Program-made: the position numbers and the translations under genes | Source: Chromobotia macracanthus | Taxonomy: Eukaryota; Chordata; Actinopteri; Cypriniformes; Botiidae | DNA length: 64,000 bases | NCBI GenBank assembly: GCA_036877525.1 | Contig: JAZGTH010000035.1 | Span: forward strand, 2,098,501-2,162,500 | Direction of reading: 5' to 3' | The notes under the pieces: model-generated | What the model was told of the DNA's origin: nothing | Databases searched by the model: none | Seen by the model: the letters and a program-made list of their open reading frames with translations, nothing else | Shown: piece by piece, positions 1 through 12,200 of the stretch | Layout: the number at the start of each line of letters is the position of its first letter | Position numbering within the stretch: the first letter of the stretch is position 1

Positions 1-369
1 CCAAATAATCCTAAATAATTTGCTTCAGTTTAAAATAGTATAGTAAATCTCTAAGATTGGTCCCTCTGGTATCAAGGGAGGAATACACAATAATAGTGTT
101 ATAATACATGTGTATAATACACAAACAGCATAAATATTTCATCAAAACAATGCCATAATAAAACATTGTTAAAACCCCCATTCAATTACTTAAGACAAAC
201 TAATAAAATAACATTTTAGAGACATTACTAAACAATAATTAAACCAATTTTAAAAAGGACCTTTCCAAAACTGAAGTAAACGTTCAGAAATTGAAAAGAA
301 TGCAGTCAAGTTTATTCACACCTACAAACAATTTAGAATTTCCTGTTTAACCTGATCAGTAATATTTTT

Positions 370-512
370 GTACTGTGTGGGAAACTGGAGTACCCAGAGG
401 AAACCCACAGCAACGCAAAGAGAACATGCAAACTCCGCACAGAAAGGCACCACCAGTCAGCCAAGACTCGAACCAGGGAACTTCTTGCTGTAAAGTAACA
501 GGGCTGACTAAT
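370..512. repeat. Dispersed fish repeat module
   Basis: Contains the phrases 'gagaacatgcaaactccgca', 'cagaaaggcacc' and 'cgaaccagggaacttcttgc', a module found scattered in many fish genomes. The parent element is not clear to me. It is isolated and diverged here. Identification is by recognition of the module, not by a search. Confidence 0.45.
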
Positions 513-539
513 ATATAAATATATATATATTAGTATTAT

Positions 540-1110
540 ATCACAATTATAGCATACATAGAATTCAATTCAATTGAACTTATATAACGCTTTTTACAAT
601 TTTGCCTTGCTTCAAAGCAGCTTTACATAAAATGAAAAATAAAACACATGGTATTATTACAAATGTATATTGTTTATATTTATATTTATGCATTTATATT
701 TATATTGTTCATTATAAGATGTATATCAATAAAACTAATTTGGGATACTTAGAATGTAGTTAGATTGTAAATTTAAAGACTGAACTGATGATAACTACGA
801 CATATCTGGACAATTTGAATAAATGGATGTGCATCAGAAATACATGTCATTGTGTGTGAAGGCTTGTACCTCTCTCAGTGATCTATGAGAGGGTAATTAT
901 TCAGACTTCCTACTAAAACAGCATGTACTTCTGAAACTATGCAACATTAAGTCAATTAACATGATAGATGACAGATAGCAGACAGCACTTAGAAATAAGA
1001 TTTTTATAGGACAAGGGTATAAAACATTTGCAATAATACCATAAAATATCTTAACATTGAAATAGCAAAATAATAGAATCTTTAGGACTGTAGTTAGATT
1101 GTTATGCTAA
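540..1110 (-). mobile_element. L2-like LINE 3' fragment
   Basis: Shares 'cttatataacgctttttacaat', 'cttcaaagcagctttacata' (given here as two pieces) and a later block with 'ataagatttttataggacaa' with copies at 24160-24510 and 28000-28150 in the same orientation, and with 55240-55410 in the opposite orientation. In the 28-31.6 kb copy this block is downstream of a reverse transcriptase read on the minus strand, so it is the 3' part of a non-LTR element lying on the minus strand. Confidence 0.55.
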
Positions 1111-1841
1111 AAGCTGTTGGAAACTTTTTCCAGTGAAGACCAAAAAGACTTAGATTCTCTTCAGCAGTAGGCTTTATTGTAGAAAATGATGAACACAAAC
1201 CTACACATCAGAGCGTACTGCTTTGGCGCTGCAGTCATCAAGTCTGACTTAAAGTTAACATACATTACATTTATAGCCATTTGGAGGTGCAGTCCCTTCA
1301 AATGGAAACAAAGCACACAGGTGACAACTATAAACAAAGCACAGAGGGAGGTAGTAAATGAGGGTTCACTTGTTGACTCAGGCCTTTGATTGAGTCATTA
1401 AGCAAGTGTCCAGTTAATGACCCCCAGCAGGAGTCAGAGGCACCAGAGGGTGGTGGCTATCTTTGCCCATCTTTGTCTCAGCTGAAATAGGAGCTCAGAG
1501 AAAACAATGAACAACTCTGTATTTACTTTAGTATTTAATGTTTTATGTGTATAGTCAAACACATAAAACAATGACTTAAAATTGCTTTCCCACTGTCCAA
1601 AAGGTGATTATAAGCTGCTGTGTTGACCCTGAATGCAATGTATTTAACTTTAGTATTTATTTTTAAGCTGGGGGAAAAAGAGAATCAAGAGATCTTAAAG
1701 CGACTCTCAATTTTGCTTTCCCACAGTCCTGCCTTTGAAAGTTCTAAAAAACACTTACATAATTCACATATAAAACTTCCAGTCCATTCTATGACATATG
1801 TTGGTTAACATATGCCCCATCTTCTAATCTTATATATAACC

Positions 1842-1843
<2 letters not shown>

Positions 1844-1872
<29 letters not shown>
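1844..1872. repeat. (AT)n microsatellite
   Basis: An uninterrupted AT dinucleotide run of about 29 bases. It is bracketed by the same short phrase, 'tataacccga', on both sides, so the run probably grew between, or together with, a short duplication. Confidence 0.9.
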
Positions 1873-4800
1873 ACCCGACAGCTAAAGGCAATAGTACGTT
1901 ATGAGTCCCCTGTTGCAAGGAACCTGTAGAAAAATACAATATGTGAAAAAGTGTGAAAGCAGAAATTAATATGAAACCCATATTAAGCTATAAAAATGTA
2001 CGTGACTCCTATAATTATATAGGAAACCATTCAATCTGTATTAAGTGTATAAAGAACAAATGCATATGATATGTTAAACTGTAAAAAGTCATATGGTGTA
2101 AGACAATAAACATAGGTGTTACAAATAATGCTGAAATAAAGCTATATATAAACAGCTATTATATAATTACATAGAGGCTACTCACCATAAACAAATTGCC
2201 AGCCATTTGCCATGGGAAATGGCTTGGTGGTAGTTCCCCTTCTCAATCAGGGGACCCACCCTCCGCAGCAGTCCCTGTGCAGTCTGAAATACTGCAGCCA
2301 CACGCCTAAAACACTGTCAGCTGGACAAATCAGAGTACGCTGCACTTTTTGGAAGGATGGGCTTTGTAGAAATCCATGTGTTTAGAAGGGTGAGGCAAGG
2401 AAGACCAGCGGCAATATGTAAAAAATAATGTTTTTTGAAACGTAAACCACGTGAACATATGATATTACACCCAATACACAAAATAATGGTCTTTGAAAAT
2501 AGCATAACATGACCCCTTTATAGGGACCGTCAGTCAAATCCCTTCCACTTGAGGAATGCCCTAATAAACTAAACTGTATTATCCTTTCCGCGTTTTAACT
2601 ACAGCCTTGGCTTCAAATCTGCTGCTTCCTCAAATCCATTCCACTTTGTTCATTTAGAGTCCATATAAATTATACTCCATCTCGTGTTTTCACTACTCGC
2701 GCCTGCTGCTCTCCCGCGACAAAGCAAGATAAACAAAGCTAAACAAAGCTATACTGTCACTAAATGAAAGTGACATATTTGAAAGTGAAAGAATAAAGTG
2801 AAATAAGCTGGTGCTTAAGTGCAGTCTGTTGCAGTATTGAATTACGGTTAAACTTACACTATGTTAGTAACGCACAATGTCATTATTGCTAACATTGCTG
2901 ACGTTTTTGCTAGGCTAGAAAGCTAGCTACAGTACATCAATCAATCAGTTACCATAACAACAAAGTTAAGCATCTCAGATGCGTTCAAGAGACAGCAGTC
3001 ATAACAAATGAACAGCACGGCCTTTGAATTCTAAATTTCCTTGTGTAACAGGCTAGCCGCCTCGTCGCTAGTTGGCGACGGTGAAGCCAGAAAAAAACAT
3101 AAAGAAGACTTCAGCCAGAGATTCTATTAATACGTGGGGATAGCAAACTCAGATAATCTCAGAAGCAGACATCCCACCTCTCCCGGAAGTTCCTCTTATT
3201 CGTAGTGACTCCCTGATGCCGCAAATTAGACACAATATCTCGGAAATCGTGCGAGCGAGCGGAACATGTAGTGATATAAGCAGCGTCTCACTTTGGAGGC
3301 TGCGCAATGAGACGCAGCTATAGTAAGTTTTGAATTGCAACAGAATGAGCATCCTGATGATTGGTCTCATATGCGCTAAATAGACGCACAGTTGTCTCTG
3401 TGGGCGGGCATACAGTCAACCTCTCACTGTCTCAATCTCTTGTCAGTTCAGAATTCAAAATTAATAAATTCATTGACACAGACTGCTGTGACTTTGAGCC
3501 ATCCAGTAAAATACTCAAATCTGCAAAGCAAGCCACATCTCAGTACACGGAAAGTTTGTAAATAAACTGTTAATGACAGAGAGTGGTGTCCTGAGAAGAA
3601 GACTGTATGCATAAAAGTTGAATTACCATTTATTTTAGCCATCTGAGACAGAAAGTACTGACGTAATGAATGTGTGTGTACAGTAAATAATTAAAGTATG
3701 TTAAAATTGTTCTATTAAATTTGTTTACTTAATGAAAAGTGTCATAAAACCTTTGGAGACGAGGGTGAGGGGGTAGTTGATGCTACCTCCCTGAAATGAG
3801 TTTTTGCGGGGCGGGATGTCTGCAGAAGTCAGAAGTTTATTATTGTCATTAAATCATATATAGCAGATGCAGTACATAGTGGAATAAAATGAACTTTCTC
3901 CAGGACCATGGTACCACATAAGACAGACAACAAGGGACTAGTAACAATCACACATTATTTGTAAGTGCATGTGTGCAGACAGTGCAAACATCACAAATAC
4001 ATACATGGTTGTAGACATTTGACTGTTTTAGCAGCATTTGTAAGATGTGCAAAAACGCAATATAATACAGAATGTGTGCAAAATGTTGAATGTAAGTCCT
4101 GAGTGTGTGTCGGTCCATTTCATGGGAATTCAGGAATCTGATGGCTTGGGGGAAGAAATGTGGCGAAACATTAAAGCCAAACAAAGAAAACGTTGACATT
4201 TCTCATGCTTTAGACAATATACAATCTACCATTGAAGAAAGCATCAGTCAACTTCAATCACATGAGAAACGTAAGCCAATCAGTAATGATAACGAAATAA
4301 TATTTTTTATTATCAAGCCTTTATAATTATTATATTTTCTTTTATTCACTAAACACATTTTATCATCATCATTAGGCACACACAGCTGTCATAATAGTCA
4401 TTACAATTCAAGTCTTATTTTAACTGGTGAAACATGAAAGTCAAACAAAGAAAACGTTGATATGTTTTATTTACTTACTACTTAGACAATATACAATATC
4501 GCATAATATTACAGAGTATTTATTAATAGTAATATTATACGTTTGCTGGTGGTGATGCCGTAAATGAGACCTGTCGCGACATTCCCTGCTCTGCCTTCTC
4601 TTATAAAATAGATTTTACTAATAGTAAAACATACATACAGTTCCCAACAAGTGTATTGTTTGATGTAAAACATGTTGAAGATGTCGATTCATTAAACGAT
4701 ACACTGTTTCCTCACTAAAGTAGTTTCTGCAGCGTAGTGACCTTTCTCCATTGACATTCGTTTAAAAATAACAGCCTATGGTCTCCTTCCTCCGTTACGC

Positions 4801-5639
4801 GTTCTTCAGTCATGGTTGCAGGCTTGCCTCAGAAGGATGCGCTATGCCATTTATAAAAGCCCTTATAAAATCTCCATTGCTACACCAAATTTTGTGGTCA
4901 TCGAATTATGTGAGTATAGTAATCGCTGAGTTTCCGGAGCATGCTGCTTAATCTGTTTTTGATTTCTCTTCACTGCGTTAAAATCGCGGGTGAGTACAGC
5001 ATCCGGGGAATTTCCAAATAAAGGTTTTGTATGACCCAGTTAAGTTGAATGTTTGTGATGATAAACACTATGGCACGAGGATGAATCCAGCTTCTTATTG
5101 ACGCTATCGGTTCCACCTTGAAAGACGCAATGCTTCTTATTCGGCGCAGTTTAGGGACCGTGTCGCTTTTCATAAACAATTTCATAAGTAAACAATAACT
5201 ATAATAAGTAAACTAAACTTGGCGATGTAATGGACTTTATGAAGAACCCCCATCACTCCCTCCCCCTACAATTCTTAATATCACTGTGGCAGAACAGTTT
5301 TTCTTTTTGACAGGCTATCTTCACCTTGAACAGTTAGCGCTGTTATTTCACTACAGCCTACCTGTTTTAAACTGCAATATTGTGTAGAGCAATATCCTGC
5401 ACTAGGGTTTCTGCATACTCATATAAATACGTATTTATATTTGTACAATATAGATAATAAGATTTTAATATACAGTACTTACTATGCATATCTGTTAATA
5501 ACTCCCCCACTTAAATCTTCTGTTTATTATTTATTTTTTTTATTTTATCTTATTTTATTATTATGTCTGTATTTATTTTTTTCTATTTCCTGTGTATATA
5601 CCACAACAAATTCCTTGTGCATGTGTGCACACTTGGCAA

Positions 5640-8045
5640 AAAAAGCTGATACTGATAGCTGTACAAGATGTATTATATAATACTATACAAGATGCTAGTT
5701 ATGGCTTATACCCAAATCTCAAGCAGACTGTGTGTCAAATTCAGTCAGAGGACCAGTTTGTCACAATAGATCTGAAGGACGTGTACTTTCACATCAAGAT
5801 TTTGCCAGAATGTAGGAAGTTTCTCAGGTTCGCTTTCGGGGACAAAGCATATACCAATATCGAGTGCTTCCTTCCTTTTGGCCAGCCCTATTGCCTCGCA
5901 CCTTCACAAAGTGCATGGATGCAACCCTGGCTCTTTTGGGGGTACTTAGGGTTGAGACTCAACCCCAAAAAGAGTATGTTTTCTACTGTCCAGAGAACTA
6001 CTTTTCTAGGGGTAATCTGGCACTCCACAATGATGCGGACACAATTGTTTCCTGCACGTGTGAAGTCGATCCTTTGCTGCTGTGAGCAGCGTTCGGCTAG
6101 GCTGGCACCTGACAGTCCTCCAGGTTCAGAGGCTGTTAGGACTCATGGCAGCAGTGGCCAATGTGATTCCATTGGGCCTGCTGCACATGAGATTGTTTCA
6201 GTCCTGGCTAAGGAAAGATGGGTTAATCCCAAAATCCACCCGCTAGGGGTGGTAAGGGTTACGCGCCAAGGGCTTTGTACCCTTTCTATGTGACTCAGAC
6301 CCTGGGTCCCACTCTTGACCAAAAGAAAATGGGTTATCCCAAAATCCAACCCGCTAAGGGTGGTAAGGGTTACGCTCCGAGGGCTTCGTACCCTTTTTAT
6401 GTGGCTCACACCCCGGTCACCTTGGGTCCCACTCTAGGAGCGTTATGCCATCACAGTATTCTTATGATGGGCGCTTCCCTCATGGGCTGGGGTACGGTTC
6501 TTGATGGCCGCCCAGTCTATAGTTGGTGGGAGGGCCCTTATCTCTCCTGGCACATAACTGACCAGAAATGAGAGTAGTGTTCTGAAACACTTCCTCCCAC
6601 ACCTCAAGGGCCAACACTTCTTAGTCCATACGGACAACACCATTGTGGTCTCGTAAATCACCAAGGAGGGCTGCATTCGTGCCCCCTGTTCAGGCTGGTG
6701 CAGCAGATCCTTCTTTGGGCAGAGACCAGGCTGCTCTCCGTCAGAGCAATGTACATCACAGGGCATGCAGATATTGGGAGCAGATATTCTGTCGAGGCAA
6801 GGGCTGTGATCCAGGCAATGGAGGCTCAACCATGAGTGGTGGAGTCCATTTGGCAGAGGTATGACTGAGTGGAAGTGTATCTGTTCACCTCTGATGAGTC
6901 GACCCTCTGGTTCAGCCTCACTTATCCAGCTCCTCTGGGGCTGGATGCCATGGTGCAGATGTGGCGGAGGCCACATCTTTTACCCTCAGCCAAGATTTAA
7001 AAACTGTGGGTCTGGTCCCTGAGGGAAGCCAGCTCTTAAGTTCTGATCTCTCAACCTAGGTTGTAGAGACCATTCTGAGTTCCAGAGCTTCATCTGCTAG
7101 GAAATCGTATGCCCTGAAGTGGCAGCTCCTTGTGTCATGGTGTGGCTGACACCATGTTGACCAGGTGCACTGCCCTGTTGGTTCAGCGCTGGAGCTTCTC
7201 CAAGAGCACTTCTCTGCAGCGCTGGCCCCGGCTACCATCAAGGTTTACATGGCCACTGTAACTACTAGCCACTAACCTGTCAATGGAGACTGTATTGGGA
7301 GACATCCTTTGTCTCATTTTCTGCATGCTGCCAGTCGGCTGAGGCCTTTCTGTCACATGCGGGTCCCTTTTTGGGACCTTACAATTGTCTTAGGGGTTTA
7401 TCTTCGGCTCCATCTGTGCCCCTAGAGTCAGCTTTAGAGTCAGATAAGTTCCTGACTCTTAAGGTGGCTCCACTTTTAGCTGTTACATCGCTCAAAAGGG
7501 GAAAGGGATCTGCAGACTCCGTCAGTAGACCCTGTCTGTTTGGATATGCCCCTGGCTGTAAGCCATTTTGCACCATAGACCAGACCACATCCCTAAGGTG
7601 CCCACTGCAGCTGGTCACCCGCTGGTACTTCAAGCCTTCTGTTCTCCGCTGTTTGAGTTGCCGGATCAGGAAAGGCTTCACTTACTGTGTCCAGTTAGAG
7701 CTCTGAGGACCCTATTTTCATTGCTCAGGCCAGTGGCGTAAGACCTCTCGGCTCTTAATTTGTTTTTTGTGGCTGCAACCTAGAATGTGGTCACAAAACA
7801 GTGCTTATCTCACTGGGTCACACATGCTATTACCCCGGCTTACGAGAACTGTGACTTAGTCACCTTTGGGCATAAAGAGCTCTTTGTACCAGGGGTGTAG
7901 CATCATCTAAAGCTCTGTCTAGGGGAGCATCTGTAAGTGATGTTTGTGCTGCAACAAGCTGGTCCTCTCTGCACAATTTATTTAATTTTACAGCTTAGAC
8001 TTGAATTCAACTCCAGGCTTTCACTATCTCAGGGAACCGGGATAC
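5640..8045 (+). mobile_element. Broken DIRS-type retrotransposon
   Basis: Three domains can be read in order despite many stops and frameshifts. Reverse transcriptase: 'FVTIDLKDVYFHIKILPECR' and 'LRFAFGDKAY' near 5755-5850, then 'LGLRLNPKKSMF' changing frame near 5950 and 'TTFLGVIWHSTMMRTQ' near 6000. RNase H: 'GASLMGWGTVLDGRPVYSWW' near 6470-6530, then 'HQGGLHSCPLFRLVQQILLW' near 6660-6720. Tyrosine recombinase: 'LTLKVAPLLAVTSLKRGKG' near 7460-7510 and 'KALSRGASVSDVCAA' near 7910-7960. RT, RNase H and a tyrosine recombinase, without an integrase, define the DIRS group. The segment that should carry the catalytic YLDD box is missing between 'MDATLALLG' and 'LGLRLNP', so the copy is dead. The 5' end is not defined. 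Confidence 0.85.
6219..6438 (+). repeat. Tandem duplication inside the DIRS element
   Basis: Two adjacent copies of about 110 bp. Both carry 'tcccaaaatccaNccgcta' , 'gggtggtaagggttacgc' and 'ttcgtaccctttNtatgtg'-like phrases, then 'gggtcccactct'. The first starts near 6221 and the second near 6331. It falls between the reverse transcriptase and RNase H parts and would break the reading frame there. Confidence 0.8.
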
Positions 8046-8330
8046 GTAACCTGACATGTTTTCTTCATTAAATTGTGCTAATGACAAATAATTAAGTGTC
8101 CTTGTCTATCACCATGCAAATATCCAGATCTTTTTACTGCAACATTCTTAAGTACTATAAATGGGTCAACATTGCAATGCGTTATTGAACTGTATGTATA
8201 TCAGAGCTCTAACTGGACACAAAGGTGACTAAGTCACAGTTCTCGTAAGCCGGGGTAAAAGCATGTGTGACCCAGTGAGATAAGCACTGTTTTGTGACCA
8301 CATTCTAGGTTGCAGCCACAAAAAACAAAT
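7758..8330. repeat. Near-perfect inverted repeat, arms 111 bp
   Basis: The left arm 7758-7868 is the reverse complement of the right arm 8220-8330. Over 111 positions I find one mismatch ('catgctattacccc' against 'catgcttttacccc' read on the same strand). The loop is 351 bases and holds the end of the recombinase reading frame. DIRS elements are known for inverted terminal and internal complementary repeats. However, the arm lies inside the recombinase coding region, so a local inverted duplication of the element's 3' part is the other explanation. Confidence 0.9.
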
Positions 8331-8840
8331 TTTTGGTTACCTTGCTATGTTAGATAACGTTGTAAAGAGATCGTAAAGATGACCTCATGAATTGGTAATT
8401 TAATGGTAATGAAATTACGTGCCAGTGATGTTGTAGTTACGTTGCCAATTAGTAAGTGATGAAATTACCAAAAAGTATGATTAAATTACATAACTGGTAT
8501 GTCAGGTGTTAGCTGGATACTCTCCATGCCCACATATTGAAAAAAAAATGTTTTTCCAAAATGTAATGGTACAGTTATTGCAATTACAATTGGTGAGGTC
8601 CTTTCTAGGAATTTAGTGTAAGATGCCCTTAACATAATCTGATTGTCTTTATCTTTATGTTTAAAGTAGTTGTGAATGTATGCTGTCCCTAGTCTTCACT
8701 TGCAGTCCAAATAGCTTACATTTTTCAAATATTGGTGTGAAAAATTGGATACATTTATTACAGAATGGTAAACGTAAATTTGCAGATTAAAAACGAGAAC
8801 TGTAAAAAGTGTAAATGACAATTAAGTCATTGCATTAAAG

Positions 8841-8981
8841 TGTCAGGTCCTGGCTTCATGTTCTGAGTTTTGTTTCTCGTTTTGCCCCCTTGTGGGTCCT
8901 TGTTTTGTTTATTTAATAAAAATAAAGTATTTTCTGTTCTAACGCTGTCTGCAACTGGGTTTGTTTCCCGTGACCCTGACA
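8841..8981 (+). mobile_element. Short solo LTR (141 bp) with target duplication
   Basis: Starts TGTCAGG and ends CCTGACA, the paired termini of an LTR. It is flanked by the 5-bp direct repeat taaag at 8836-8840 and 8982-8986. It contains 'gcccccttgtggg' and aataaa in an AT-rich stretch. Related sequence recurs at 27850-27955 and, more weakly, at 26800-26920. At 141 bp it is unusually short, so it may be an internally deleted copy that nevertheless keeps both ends. Confidence 0.8.
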
Positions 8982-9245
8982 TAAAGAATTCAGAAAAAGT
9001 GAAGTTCAGAAAACAATTACAATGGTTAAAAATATGATTTGTTTAAAAAACATGCAATACTTTTGCCATTTTATTGTTTATTTTATTTTTAAAGTGTTTT
9101 ACTTCCTTCACATTGTTTATTTTTGTTAGTTTTTTTGGTTCATCAAAGTTTGCATGTTCATTTTTATTGGCACAAAAACGCAGTCCAAATATATGTGACC
9201 AAATGCTGACCAAAATATAAGTTCTCTCTAATCCTTGTTTTTTAG

Positions 9246-12200
9246 GTGTTAGGGTTATTGGTGGTGATACATCAGTTAGATATGGAGAAAACGCCATTTT
9301 GTTTTCTCAGCTGACAGACACTGAAGACAGTTTATCTCGAATTATATGGCGGAAGAAGACGCGAGAAGACCCTGTGGAGAAGTCTTTCTTGATCATTCTC
9401 CCAGACGGCAAAACAGAACACTTAAATGGATTAGGAGACAGAATAAAATTCATTGGGAACATTACAGAGAAAATTGGAACAGTTCAGATTTTGGGAATGA
9501 GGCTCCTGGATGAAGGCATCTATACTTGCATTTTTAATTTGTTTCCTAGTGGACCATTTGAGAAAGACATCAATGTCACAGTTGTTGGTATGATTGCTTG
9601 TTTATGGTATTTTCTGATTTACAGATGATAAACTAATTTAATAATTCCTCCATATAAGCATATATGTATTTTAATTAATTGTCAATACCATACAAATCAT
9701 ATATTAATGTTTAATGCTTATATAGCACTGGTAAAAGTAAACTGACAATGCTTTAAACACTAATGAGAGGACCAAACACAGTCAGAGCTACTTTAGTCAG
9801 TTCTTACAGTTCACCTTAAGTAATTCATTTTTTCTTTCCTTTCATTTTCAGTTTCTCCTGATGTTAATGTGACAGGGGCAACACCTGTTTCTGGTGATAT
9901 AAATGTTACTTTAGCCTCATGCTTCGCTTCCAATGCCCGACCTGCAGCAGTAGTGTTATGGAGATTACAACCTCAGCAAAGCACTTTGAGGACTCATACC
10001 AGCCACACAGTGCATCCAAATGGAACTTTTACTGTTGTGTCCAACCTTACTGGTGCACCATTTAAACATTTAAACCAGAAGAAGGTCCAGTGTGTGGTAA
10101 CACATGTTTCCCTGGCAAATGAAATTGTGCTAGACTACTCAATAAACATTCATTGTAAGTAGTAAATACAAATACCACTCAAATACAATACAAAATACAA
10201 ATACCATAGTCTAACAGTAACTAGATATATAATTTATAAAAAGAGATAAAGAACGTATAGAACAAGAAACTATACAAAACTACAACAGTATCAGGTGTGC
10301 AAAATACAAGTTAACCAAATAACAGACAACACAAACAGGCAGACATATAACATTGTGGGATTTAATATGAGACTCGGACTGACTAACAGCATGGGCAATA
10401 ACTCACAAAGAGGCAGCCAGTCGAGATGGTTATACTTAATGATGACAAAATGTTTCCATTTCTTACGAATTTCCAAATTTCTGTCCTTTTAGATCCTCCA
10501 GAATCAGTGATGATCATTCCTGACAGTCCAACAGAGGCTAAAGAATTTTATTGTGTAGTTGATTGTAACCCAGACCCAACAAACTACACATGGATTAGGT
10601 AATGGATGCATGTTTTGTAAAGTCTTCACACAGTTCTACAGTTTACCTTTTCTTTTTGTGTATGGGAGTTAGAAAAGCAATCTGCAAAGAACATTGTGAA
10701 AGGTAGCTAAATTTTATTTCACAATCATTCATAGAGAAATATTACATCGGTAATAAGGAAAGTTATGTTACTGTTGTGCGTGGACAAAGTGTTCACTAAT
10801 TTGTAGTTCCTGCAGTAGAGCCTCTTTGCATGTATGTATGCAAGTCAGTGGCTAAACCACTTCTGTCTTTCACAACTTTTCTAACCACAATATTTAAAAA
10901 TAATCTCTTATTTTACAAAAACATCATTTACAGTAAATATATATCAGTGATTATATCTGCAAAATAAGCATGAACACAAAACTTTGAGTTCTACTCTACA
11001 CAGAGTAGAAAATCCTCTCCAAAGTAGTGCTAACAGAACGTATATTTAAACAAGGCTGGATAAGCACTGCTTGGCCATCTTGCTTGCTGAACCTTTATTT
11101 GCTCTGTTATCACCACAGAAACCATGTCCACTGGAGAAAGATAAAGAATAAAGACAAGCAAACTAGTCCATTACTTTAAACACATAATGAAGGATGGAAT
11201 TATTTACTTACATCTTTTTCAGATGTTATTCATTTATTGCTATTGCAGGCGTTCTTTCATATTGTATAAGACCTCAGCAAATCACACTAACTGTGCAAAT
11301 CACACTAAACTGTTCTCCTATACACTATCTCTCTCTTTGAACAGAGTGAATAAATCTACTCTTCAGCATGAAGGCAACAAGCTTCCTGTTACAAAACTGT
11401 CCTCTGATTTTAATGGGTTGTACATCTGTAAAGCTTCAAACCAGTATGGAAGCTCTTCAGGTTCCTTGTACGTGCATGTTCATACTGGTGAGTGTATAAC
11501 CTATTTCATGCAGTGTTTACTGGAAAATTACTGGTTATTTACTGTTCGGAAATCATTTGTAAACAGCATAATTGTGTATTTAGTGGAAAGTAATTCTGGT
11601 ACTTCTATGGCAATTTATATTTTGTAATGAAATAGTGTTTTATGTTATTTTTTTTAAATTGGTAACCTTTGAAAAAGGTTGTTGACACTTGGATGTTAAA
11701 TTGTTCCAATGCAGATTCAAACGTATTTATAAAGCATTGTATGAACATAAATAAAGTCCAGTAAAAACATAGAAGTCTATTGTTGGTGTAATGTAAAACG
11801 TGGCTTTTTCACAAATCATGGTTTATGTGTGCGCTGACAGTTTTTGTTTACACTTTTACAGTTTTTGTAAGTTTTCATATGAATGCTCTGTCAGTGCATT
11901 CATAAACCATGATTTCACATTGTTTACTTTTGTTTGTTTCTTCAAATTTTGTGTTCATTTTTATTGGCACAAAATAAATTGAATACCTTTGTGCCCCGTT
12001 TGCTAGGATCCAGCAGATGTTATTGGGGTCTGTTTGCTGTGATTTCATGTGCTGTTCTTTGCATGGCAGTATTTGGAGGTACATGGAGGTTTTGGTGAGT
12101 TTGTCCACATGAGATCACACAGTGTGACATCAGGTTTACAGATTTTGTATTCCAGTTGTTTTTTCTGTTTTAGCTTTAGGAGAAAGAAGCCACATTCCCC

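Larger units (their letters stand above)
1..5640. other. Gene-free, repeat-rich stretch
   Basis: No exon with recognisable protein similarity and plausible splice sites was found. The stretch is AT-rich and holds fragments of dispersed fish repeats. One local duplication is visible: 4168-4222 and 4430-4497 share a block reading gaaacatNaaagNcaaacaa followed by aaaacgttga and later tagacaatatacaat. The block at about 3815-4160 (starting near 'tttattattgtcatt', with 'ccaggaccatggt' and ending 'tctgatggcttgggggaagaa') resembles a dispersed repeat common in fish genomes, recognised from memory only. Confidence 0.55.

Noticed and set aside
5592..5680. Possible signal peptide or hydrophobic leader for the nectin-like gene ('YLFFLFYLILLLCLYLFF' in an upstream frame near 5530)
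   Set aside because: It lies before the DIRS element, 3.7 kb away, has no matching donor phase that I could establish, and T-rich DNA gives such frames by chance.
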